A stretch of DNA of 64,000 nucleotides. Source: CALZBJ01 sp945619025. GTDB lineage: Bacteria; Pseudomonadota; Gammaproteobacteria; Cardiobacteriales; Wohlfahrtiimonadaceae. Position numbers and translations under genes: made by a program. Positions 57,296-64,000 of the stretch are shown here, piece after piece. Location of the stretch: contig CALZBJ010000006.1 in the NCBI GenBank assembly GCA_945619025.1, positions 1 to 64,000 on the forward strand, read 5' to 3'. Below the pieces are notes generated by a model. That model searched no databases and was not told the DNA's origin. It worked only from the letters and a program-made list of their open reading frames with translations. Numbering within the stretch: the first letter of the stretch is position 1; the number at the start of each line of letters is the position of its first letter.

Positions 57296-59413
57296 CTAGA
57301 ATTTTCCGTAATAACCCTCTTTTAACGCCTCAAAAAGATTCGCCGCCGTATGAATCTCCCCATCGTACTCAATGCGCTCATTTCCCTTAAGCGTCACCTC
57401 CGAGCCATCGTCAAGATTAAAAGTGTAGAGCGTATTTTCAAGATCTTTCTCTTTTACTAACACCCCTTGGAACACTTCAGGATTAAAGCGGAACGTTGTG
57501 CATCCCTTTAACCCTTTTTTATAGGCGTAAAGATAGATATCTTTGAATTTTTCATAGGGATATTCGGTGGGAATATTGGCGGTTTTTGAGATAGAGGAAT
57601 CCACCCAAATTTGCGCCGCCGCTTGCATATCCACATGCTCTTTTGGCGAGACGCTGTCGGCACTGATAAAGTACTCAGGCAGCGCATTTTCCGGCTCTTT
57701 CGCGTGAGGCATCGCATTTTCATTGATAAGTTGGCGGTAGAGCAGTAACTCATAGGAAAAGACATCGACGCTCTCTTTGGTTTTACGCCCCTCTTTAATG
57801 ATATTGCGAGTGTAATGGTGGGCAAAACTGGGCTCAATGCCGTTAGAGACATTGTTCGCAAGCGAAAGCGAAATCGTCCCCGTTGGCGCAATGGAACTGT
57901 GATGGGTAAAGCGCGCACCGATTTCGGCAAGTTCAGCGATCAGTTCAGGGCGTTCGGCACCAATTTTTTGCATATAGCGTGAATATCTTGCGTGAAGCAC
58001 CGAGCCTTGAATCGTATCGCCAATTTGATAGCCATCGTTCACCATTTCAGGGCGCTTGTTAAGCATCGCTTGAGTAACGGTAAATTCTTCCGCTAATAGA
58101 GGTGCCGGGCCCTTCTCTTTGGCAAGCTCAAGAGCGATCTCCCAACCGCGGATTGCCATGCGTTTGGTTACCGCTTCGGTAAAGGCCACCGCTTTTTCAG
58201 AGCCGTAGGCAATGCCCATCATGGTGAGCGCGGATCCAAGGCCTAAATAGCCCATGCCGTGACGGCGTTTATGGAAGATTTCATGCTGCTGTTTTTTAAG
58301 CGGCAAGCCATTAATCTCCACCACATTATCGAGCATGCGGGTAAAGATCCCCACAATCTCATCAAAACTCTCCCAATCAAATGCGGCATTTTCGGTAAAA
58401 GGATCGCTCACAAAGCGCGTTAAATTGATCGAACCGAGAAGGCACGACCCATACGGAGGAAGCGGCTGTTCGCCACAAGGATTGGTTGCGCGAATGTGCT
58501 CACACCACCAATTATTGTTCTGCTCATTGACCTTATCGATCAAAATAAAGCCCGGTTCTGCGTAATCATAGGTCGAGCTCATCACCACGTCCCATAACCG
58601 GCGCGCTTTGATGGTTTTATAGATGCGGCACGCTACCTCGCCCGATTCATTAACGATCAAGTTTTCCGTGGTTGGCCACTCTTTCCATAGGATATCCTCC
58701 CCTTTGAGGGTTTGCGGATCATCAATCTCTTTAGCTTGAATGGGGAAAATCAGTTCCCAATCGAGATCCTTTTCCACCGCCTCCATAAAGTCCGATGTGA
58801 TGAGAAGCGAGAGGTTAAATTGACGCAGACGGCCATCCTCGCGCTTAGCATGGATAAATTCGGTGACATCCGGGTGCTCAACACTAAATGTTGCCATCTG
58901 CGCGCCACGGCGTCCTCCGGCGGAACTAACGGTAAAACACATTTTATCGAAAATATCCATAAAGGAGAGCGGCCCGGAGGTATAGGCTCCCGCTCCCGAC
59001 ACATATGCCCCTTTTGGGCGAAGCGTCGAGAAATCATAACCGATCCCGCATCCCGCTTTGAGCGTCAGCCCCGCTTCATGGACTTTCCCTAAAATATCAT
59101 CCATCGAGTCTTCAATGGTGCCTGAAACGGTACAGTTAATGGTGGATGTGGCCGGTTTATGGGCTTCTGCGCCGGCATTAGAAATAATCCGTCCCGCGGG
59201 AATCGCTCCATGTTGCAGCGCTTTTAAAAAACGCTCATACCAGATCTCTTTGAGTTCCTCACTCGTCTCAACCTCAGCAATGGCGCGCGCAACGCGTCTG
59301 AAGGTATCGTCAATCGTTTGGTCGATCGGGATGCCCTCTTTGCTGATAAGGCGATATTTTTGCTTCCAAATATCAAATGATGCGTCTTGTAGAGGAATCG
59401 TGTGAGTCGTCAT
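57296..59413 (-). CDS. nrdJa: Adenosylcobalamin-dependent (class II) ribonucleotide reductase, catalytic subunit
   Basis: A 705-aa enzyme that reduces ribonucleotides to deoxyribonucleotides using a B12-derived radical, independent of oxygen. Active-site strings are N-P-C-G-E-Q-P-L-P-P-Y-G-S-C near residue 315, S-T-I-N-C-T-V-S-G near 92 (redox Cys) and P-T-G-T-I-S near 523. The downstream gene supplies the C-terminal piece. The organism must make or import cobalamin; I see no cobalamin riboswitch in the upstream 200 bp. Confidence 0.92.
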   Translation of the reverse strand: MTTHTIPLQDASFDIWKQKYRLISKEGIPIDQTIDDTFRRVARAIAEVETSEELKEIWYERFLKALQHGAIPAGRIISNAGAEAHKPATSTINCTVSGTIEDSMDDILGKVHEAGLTLKAGCGIGYDFSTLRPKGAYVSGAGAYTSGPLSFMDIFDKMCFTVSSAGGRRGAQMATFSVEHPDVTEFIHAKREDGRLRQFNLSLLITSDFMEAVEKDLDWELIFPIQAKEIDDPQTLKGEDILWKEWPTTENLIVNESGEVACRIYKTIKARRLWDVVMSSTYDYAEPGFILIDKVNEQNNNWWCEHIRATNPCGEQPLPPYGSCLLGSINLTRFVSDPFTENAAFDWESFDEIVGIFTRMLDNVVEINGLPLKKQQHEIFHKRRHGMGYLGLGSALTMMGIAYGSEKAVAFTEAVTKRMAIRGWEIALELAKEKGPAPLLAEEFTVTQAMLNKRPEMVNDGYQIGDTIQGSVLHARYSRYMQKIGAERPELIAELAEIGARFTHHSSIAPTGTISLSLANNVSNGIEPSFAHHYTRNIIKEGRKTKESVDVFSYELLLYRQLINENAMPHAKEPENALPEYFISADSVSPKEHVDMQAAAQIWVDSSISKTANIPTEYPYEKFKDIYLYAYKKGLKGCTTFRFNPEVFQGVLVKEKDLENTLYTFNLDDGSEVTLKGNERIEYDGEIHTAANLFEALKEGYYGKF

Positions 59414-59568
59414 GAAGAAATCCGTCCTTTTCCAATGAGATAGAAATCGATTAACGCACTCATTATACAGATTTTAATGAGAATAAGGCCTACTTTGGTT
59501 AAGTTTCGCTGTGCAAATTAAGGATCGAAGCTGAGTGCATTTTTCCGCTTGAAGTGACATAAAACGGA

Positions 59569-59601
59569 ATAAAAAAGCCCTGTCACCAGACAGAGCTTCC
59601 A
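59569..59601 (-). terminator. Intrinsic terminator of the amino-acid-binding protein gene
   Basis: AGCcCTGTC-ACCA-GACAGaGCT hairpin, with a T run on the minus strand. Confidence 0.7.
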
Positions 59602-59634
59602 TCAAGTATAGTACGTTATTACGGCGTCATTAGC

Positions 59635-60399
59635 CTATTCGTTACCGTACACATCGTAGCTGAAATATTTTGCCTCAACCTCTTTGTATGATCCATCGTC
59701 ACGGCTTGCTTTAATCGCTTTTTCAAAGGATTCACGCAGCTCGTTTTCCCCTTTACGGATGCCAACGCCAACGCCTTCACCAAACCATTTTTCATCCATA
59801 AAATCAGGCCCAACGAATTCAATGCGCTCGCCATAGCCTTTTTGTAAATAACCGGTATCAAGAGGGACAACGTCCGCAAATACGAGATCAATACGGCCGG
59901 TTTCAAGGTCGATCATCGCTTCGTCTAAGTTACGATAGCTACGGATTTTAGCGATTTTACGGAATTCATCATTGAGATAGATCTCATGAATGGTGCCGCT
60001 TTGAACGCCAATGCGTTTTTTCTTTAATCCTTCTTTGGTGATGTCGTAGTTTTTTCCTTTAGGAGCCACAAAACGAGCAGGGGTTTGATAATACTTTTTA
60101 GTAAAATCGATCGCTTTTTTACGATCATCGGTAATGGACATTGACGCTAAGATCGCATCGATGCGTTTAGTGTTAAGCGATGGAATGAGCGCATCAAAAT
60201 CTACTTGAACGATTTCACATTTACGCTCCATCTTTTCACAAAAGAGACGCGCTAGATCGGGCTCAAAGCCTTCAATTGTCCGTTCTGGAGAGATATAGCT
60301 AAAGGGAGGATAAGATCCTTCAATTCCAATTTTAATTGTCTCTTGAGCAAAGGCTGCTGATAAGAGAAGCGTCGCTGCAGTTAAGGTTTTTTTAATCAT
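59635..60399 (-). CDS. Basic amino-acid ABC transporter periplasmic binding protein
   Basis: A 254-aa protein resembling lysine/arginine/ornithine or histidine binding proteins. It has a signal peptide ending A-F-A-Q, then I-K-I-G-I-E-G-S-Y-P-P-F, G-F-E-P-D-L-A, A-I-L-A-S-M-S-I-T-D-D-R-K-K and G-V-Q-S-G-T. R near residue 91 and D near 176 occupy the positions that bind the ligand amino and carboxyl groups. No permease genes adjoin. ATG follows GAGGAG. Confidence 0.88.
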   Translation of the reverse strand: MIKKTLTAATLLLSAAFAQETIKIGIEGSYPPFSYISPERTIEGFEPDLARLFCEKMERKCEIVQVDFDALIPSLNTKRIDAILASMSITDDRKKAIDFTKKYYQTPARFVAPKGKNYDITKEGLKKKRIGVQSGTIHEIYLNDEFRKIAKIRSYRNLDEAMIDLETGRIDLVFADVVPLDTGYLQKGYGERIEFVGPDFMDEKWFGEGVGVGIRKGENELRESFEKAIKASRDDGSYKEVEAKYFSYDVYGNE

Positions 60400-60693
60400 T
60401 TTTATAACTCCTCTATGAGTGTTTGTTTAAGCTGACCTTTTTTATATTATCATGTCTTTATAAATAATAAATGATGATGAGCGGCTGAAGTTATCCACAG
60501 GTTTAAGCCAAAAACTGTGAATAACGCCTCTTTCGAGCTTTTTTTGATGTGGATAACATTTTCCATAACTCTGCCGAGCGTCCGTTGATAAAAAACGGGG
60601 TATTTTTCTCCACACGTTATCCACAGGTTATGAAGAGGCCTCTCCGCCGAGTTTTTAATATGCCAATTAAATCAATAGGTTAGTTTAAGCGAT
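60400..60693. other. Intergenic region with four DnaA boxes
   Basis: About 290 bp with perfect TTATNCACA boxes at 60491-60499 (+), 60516-60524 (-), 60548-60556 (-) and 60617-60625 (+). No credible gene. Confidence 0.6.
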
Positions 60694-60736
60694 AAAAAAG
60701 CCAAAATGAAACGAATTCCACTTTGGCTCTCTTTTG
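60694..60736 (-). terminator. Intrinsic terminator of brnQ
   Basis: AGCCAAA and TTTGGCT arms; T run on the minus strand. Confidence 0.7.
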
Positions 60737-60778
60737 TTTATGATGCGTTACTTATGTGACGCCAACGGCTAGAACGAA

Positions 60779-62107
60779 TTAGCCACGTTTGGTTTTAAAG
60801 AGGTAACCTAAACCCAAACCTAAGGCAAACATCACTACCGCCGGTACCATCCACTCCATATCCGCGCCGTGGAACGGAAGACGGCTAAGGATCACCTCTA
60901 AGTTGCCTCTAAGGGGGGATTCTTCCCCGAGCTGTGATTTCACAACGGATAATACGCTGATAATCACGGTGCTGTAGATTGGTAATTGAAGCGCAAGGTT
61001 CGGCATCCCTTTAAGGGCTTTATCGATAAAGACGAGCGCAATTAACACTATCGTGATCGGGTAGATGATCATCAATACCGGTACCGCGCCTGAAATGATG
61101 CTGTTTAAGCCTTGGCTCGCAATCACAAAGCTGATTAAGGTGAAGATTACCGCGTAGATGCGATAGCTTAAGATCGGTAAGATCTCATTGAAGTAGCTAC
61201 TGATCGCCACAATCAGGCCGATCGCAGTGGTTAAACAGGCAAGGGTCACGATTCCACTTAAGAGGATGCGTCCCGCTTCCCCGTAGGTTAAACGGGCTAC
61301 ATCCGTTAAGATTAATGCGCCCATGTTTCCGCTTGCAGTTGGATCTACTTGATAGTTGTTTCCAATCCAGCCTAACGATAAGTAGACCGCACCAAGCCCA
61401 ACGCCGGCAATCACGGCCGCAATCGACGCTTGTTTAAAGATCTGTTTTTGATTGGTAATGCCGGTCGCTTTCACTGCATTTAAGACAATGATGGCAAAGG
61501 CTACCGCCGCAATGGTATCCATGGTTTGATAACCTTCAAAGAACCCTTTAAAGAATGGGGTTGCGGCATAATCGGAATTGCTCGCTTCGGTAATTGGCGT
61601 ATCAAGGAGCATAAAAGAGCGCACAATCAGAAGAATAATCGTCACTAATAAAAGCGGCGTTAAAACTTGGCCGACGCGATCAACGAGTTTATGTGGGTTG
61701 AGCGCGAGGAAAAATACAATTAAGAAATAGACACCGGCAAAGAGGGTAATTGAAGCCGTGGTCTGCTCGCCGCCTGCTAAGAAGGGTAGAATTCCCATCT
61801 CATAAGATACGGTCGCGGTTCTTGGAATCGCAAAGAATGGTCCGATCGTTAGATAGATCGTAATCATAAATAACAGAGAGAAGATCGGGTGAACGCGTTT
61901 TGCTTCAGCGCGATAGCCTTCCTCTGAGAATGATCCCCCAATGACGCCAACGAGCGGTAGACCGACTCCCGTTACGACGAAACCTAGAATGGCGAGTACG
62001 AAATTTGATCCGCTTAATTGCCCAACCGATGGGGGGAAAATTAAGTTCCCTGCTCCGAAGAAGAGAGCAAACAACATAAATCCAATAAATAATGTCCGTT
62101 TATACAT
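60779..62107 (-). CDS. brnQ: Branched-chain amino acid transport system II carrier
   Basis: A 442-aa, 12-span sodium or proton symporter for leucine, isoleucine and valine. The N-terminal F-A-L-F-F-G-A-G-N-L-I-F-P-P and P-F-F-A-I-P-R-T-A-T-V-S-Y-E-M-G are hallmarks of the LIVCS family, as are Y-Q-T-M-D-T-I-A-A near residue 200 and the G-W-I-G-N-N region. ATG follows AAAGAGAATTAGT. Single-gene unit. Confidence 0.95.
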   Translation of the reverse strand: MYKRTLFIGFMLFALFFGAGNLIFPPSVGQLSGSNFVLAILGFVVTGVGLPLVGVIGGSFSEEGYRAEAKRVHPIFSLLFMITIYLTIGPFFAIPRTATVSYEMGILPFLAGGEQTTASITLFAGVYFLIVFFLALNPHKLVDRVGQVLTPLLLVTIILLIVRSFMLLDTPITEASNSDYAATPFFKGFFEGYQTMDTIAAVAFAIIVLNAVKATGITNQKQIFKQASIAAVIAGVGLGAVYLSLGWIGNNYQVDPTASGNMGALILTDVARLTYGEAGRILLSGIVTLACLTTAIGLIVAISSYFNEILPILSYRIYAVIFTLISFVIASQGLNSIISGAVPVLMIIYPITIVLIALVFIDKALKGMPNLALQLPIYSTVIISVLSVVKSQLGEESPLRGNLEVILSRLPFHGADMEWMVPAVVMFALGLGLGYLFKTKRG

Positions 62108-62887
62108 ACTAATTCTCTTTGAAATCCAAAAAATTGACTTACGAAAAGCGCACTTTTGTTGTTATGAAAAATGCGAGCGCTTTATGTCAAATAAGCGGTG
62201 AGCTTATTGAGGGTGAGTGTTTTAAACGTGGGGTCTGTTTATTTAAGAATCGTGAAGGTTTTGCCCTTGGGATTCATCACTCAGATACATAATCGATAAT
62301 AAAGCCCTTTTGGGGCATGTTTATAATTATCAATAAATTTCATTCTAGGCAAATTTTTAAAATAAAACTAGGTTAAAACGGAATATATTGAAATTTTTCT
62401 TGTATATATCTTTATCTCTTTATATTAATTTGATGATGATGAGCTTTGCGAGTTATCCACAGGTTGTGCACACAATCCCATAAAAATGCTCCTTTTCGCC
62501 GTTTTTTGCTGTGAATAAGATTGCCGAAAAGCGATATTACAAAATATTGATAAGTCGAGCCCTGATTTCTCCACAAGTTATCCACAGTTTTAAGCCGTTT
62601 TTATCCCCAAAGTTGTGCATAACAGCTAATCGATTGAATGTTAAATTAAAAAATTGCCTAAAAAAGCCCCGAAAATGTGAAAACTGGGGCGAAAATTTGG
62701 GTTAAGTGGGTGCCAAGGGCAAAGTTATCCACAGAAAGCGCGTAAAAATCGTGGAAAAGATGTGGATAAGCTGTGGAAAATTTTTTTTGATGAGGTGTGT
62801 GGAAAAAATAAAAAAACGCGCTGCGCGCGTTCGTTAACAGGATCAAGATGATTAAAAAATAGACAGTTGAGATAAGAAATTAAAACG
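62108..62887. other. Gene-free region with six DnaA boxes next to an AT-rich tract
   Basis: About 780 bp without a credible gene. 62330-62440 is extremely AT-rich and ends in repeated GAT triplets. It is followed by perfect DnaA boxes at 62453-62461 (+), 62510-62518 (-), 62578-62586 (+), 62614-62622 (-), 62725-62733 (+) and 62761-62769 (-). The layout resembles a bacterial replication origin (unwinding element plus box array). Confidence 0.6.
62810..62834 (-). terminator. GC-rich hairpin, second terminator of folK-rdgB
   Basis: AACGCGC-TGC-GCGCGTT with a long T run on the minus strand. Confidence 0.6.
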
Positions 62888-62919
62888 AAAAAAGCTCGCG
62901 CAATGCGCGAGCTTTTTAA
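62888..62919. terminator. Intrinsic terminator of folK-rdgB
   Basis: AAAAAGCTCGCGC-AAT-GCGCGAGCTTTTT, a near-perfect symmetrical terminator 68 bp past the stop. Confidence 0.85.
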
Positions 62920-62987
62920 TGTCGATCGGAAAGAGCGCTTTCTTTTTAAAGGGTTATCCAGCGCTCTCTTTGTTGATAAATCGGGGT

Positions 62988-64000
62988 TCAACCAAAGCGT
63001 TGGTTTAATTTGGCAATTAAATCCATCAATGCTTTCCCGCGGTGTGAATTGCGATTTTTCTCATCGGGGGTTACTTCGGCAAAACTCTTATTTAATGGCG
63101 GGAAGAAAAAGAGCGGGTCATAGCCAAAACCATTCTCTCCAGATGGCGCGTCTAAAATTGTGCCGTAGACCTCGCCCTCGCTAATAATGGGTACAGGATC
63201 GTTTACGTGCTGTAACAGGACAAGAACGCATTTAAAGTGGGCGCGTCGCTCGGTATCTCCCGTTTCGGCGAGGTTTTTAAGTAAAAGAGCGTTATTGGCG
63301 GCATCGGTCTTTTCGGCGCTGTAGCGTGCAGAATAGATGCCCGGAGCTCCATCGAGTGCGTCAACCACTAACCCGGAATCATCGGCAAGGGTAGGAAGAT
63401 GAGTAATCTCGGCAATGTGGCGTGCTTTAAGGAGCGCATTTTCCACAAAGGTGAGCCCGGTTTCTTCCGCCTCGCTATGAATATTGAGATCAGAGAGAGA
63501 TAACACCTCAATTCCAAGGGGCGCGAGCAGCGTTTTAAACTCAGCGACTTTACCGGCGTTGTGGCTAGCGATAACAAGTTGGTGCATAGATGGGATCTCC
63601 CAGAGGTGAATATCGGTTAATTGATCGGATAGAGGGCTTAGAAGCGATTGTAGCGGCGTACTATCGGGCAGCGTGAGTGTCGGCGCGATTTCAAGGAGTG
63701 GCACAATCACAAAGGCGCGCTCCTGCATACGCGGGTGTGGCAGCGTTAAACGCTCCGTGTCGATCGTAACATCATCATAGAGGAGTAGGTCAATATCGAG
63801 CGTACGAGGCCCCCAGCGAAGCGTACGGGTGCGTAGATGGCTCTCTTCGATCGCTTGCATCGCCGTTAATAGATCGAGAGGGCTTAAGGTGGTTTGCAGG
63901 GTAATGGCGATATTTAAAAAATCCGGTTGAGCCGGCCCGATCGGTTTGGTGCGATAAAAGGAGGAGACCGACACCGACGAAATCTCGGGATGCGCCTTGA
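62988..64000 (-). CDS. FolK-RdgB fusion (HPPK plus XTP/dITP diphosphatase), 5'-truncated by the window
   Basis: One uninterrupted frame running off the right edge. Its first ~130 visible residues are the C-terminal three quarters of 6-hydroxymethyl-dihydropterin pyrophosphokinase: S-S-F-Y-R-T-K-P-I-G-P-A-Q-P-D-F-L-N, the catalytic R-W-G-P-R-T-L-D-I-D-L-L-L-Y-D, L-P-H-P-R-M-Q-E-R-A-F-V. From residue ~130 (codon at 63587) a complete RdgB follows: A-S-H-N-A-G-K-V-A-E-F, D-D-S-G-L-V-V-D, G-F-G-Y-D-P. The frame is open past 63974 with HPPK-like residues, so the first visible start is not real. The RdgB methionine has GGGAG upstream, so separate initiation is possible. Confidence 0.88.
   Translation of the reverse strand, partial: KAHPEISSVSVSSFYRTKPIGPAQPDFLNIAITLQTTLSPLDLLTAMQAIEESHLRTRTLRWGPRTLDIDLLLYDDVTIDTERLTLPHPRMQERAFVIVPLLEIAPTLTLPDSTPLQSLLSPLSDQLTDIHLWEIPSMHQLVIASHNAGKVAEFKTLLAPLGIEVLSLSDLNIHSEAEETGLTFVENALLKARHIAEITHLPTLADDSGLVVDALDGAPGIYSARYSAEKTDAANNALLLKNLAETGDTERRAHFKCVLVLLQHVNDPVPIISEGEVYGTILDAPSGENGFGYDPLFFFPPLNKSFAEVTPDEKNRNSHRGKALMDLIAKLNQRFG

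Noticed and set aside
59414..59568. Cobalamin riboswitch before nrdJa
   Set aside because: Looked for because class II RNR needs B12, but no B12-box-like sequence or suitable length of leader is present.

Overview
The window is ordinary bacterial chromosome, dense with genes on both strands, at roughly 45-50% G+C by eye. Gene content points to a gammaproteobacterium: HemN, MenA, CobB of the E. coli type, TruC, MnmC, ActP with its DUF485 partner, a ClpB gene behind a textbook sigma-32 promoter, Fur boxes and a Kdo hydroxylase. I cannot place it in a genus from sequence alone. A small-genome lineage such as Cardiobacteriales (Ignatzschineria/Wohlfahrtiimonas-like) is my guess, not a demonstrated assignment.

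Layout. 0.2-4.8 kb: an FAD/Fe-S D-2-hydroxyacid dehydrogenase, an orphan HEPN-domain protein and a periplasmic protein very like cyclohexadienyl dehydratase (PheC). 4.9-8.7 kb: a 3.77-kb integrative element in the 3' end of tRNA-Ser(UGA). It is bounded by 17-bp direct repeats, has paired arm-type repeats at both ends, and carries a tyrosine integrase, an AlpA-like regulator, two winged-helix proteins and a tiny membrane peptide. These are followed by about 0.9 kb with four palindromic operators/iterons and a long segment that folds into many helices but encodes no convincing protein. 8.8-19.1 kb: housekeeping and transport (pyk, hemN, yjcH-actP, nfo, cobB, menA, an AEC permease). 19.2-30.4 kb: a secreted HExxH protein, a 1.2-kb stretch with decayed coding remnants, a BaiN-type flavoprotein, a YbaK deacylase, two OsmC proteins, DUF5713, CvfB, a 75-aa Tat-signal protein, clpB and a type IV pilin. 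30.5-40 kb: an NCS2 permease and two complete ferrous-iron operons (feoABC plus accessory genes, then feoA2B2) with Fur boxes. 40-50.7 kb: an unknown protein, an ankyrin protein, truC, a rhomboid protease and partner, mnmC, a YgiW-type BOF protein, an iron-siderophore binding protein, lplA and a Kdo hydroxylase. 51-53.8 kb: a pyrF-pyrE-MFS operon behind a leader peptide and attenuator. 54.7-59.4 kb: a likely nrdJa-nrdJb-aroA-gspG operon (minus strand). 59.6-64 kb: an amino-acid binding protein, brnQ, and a FolK-RdgB fusion running off the right edge.

The most interesting features are: (1) the tRNA-Ser element with its structured, apparently non-coding cargo; (2) an exceptional concentration of perfect DnaA boxes (TTATNCACA), nearly all intergenic, clustered at 50.9, 53.9-54.6, 60.5 and 62.45-62.77 kb, with an AT-rich flank at 62.3 kb and two near-identical parS-like inverted motifs at 54.5 and 54.7 kb, which make this a candidate chromosome origin/partition region despite the absence of dnaA; (3) a UTP-sensing-type attenuator ahead of pyrF; (4) the in-frame folK-rdgB fusion; and (5) two feo operons sharing the same Fur-box promoter sequence. 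All functional statements rest on reading motifs and remembered family features; no database search was run.
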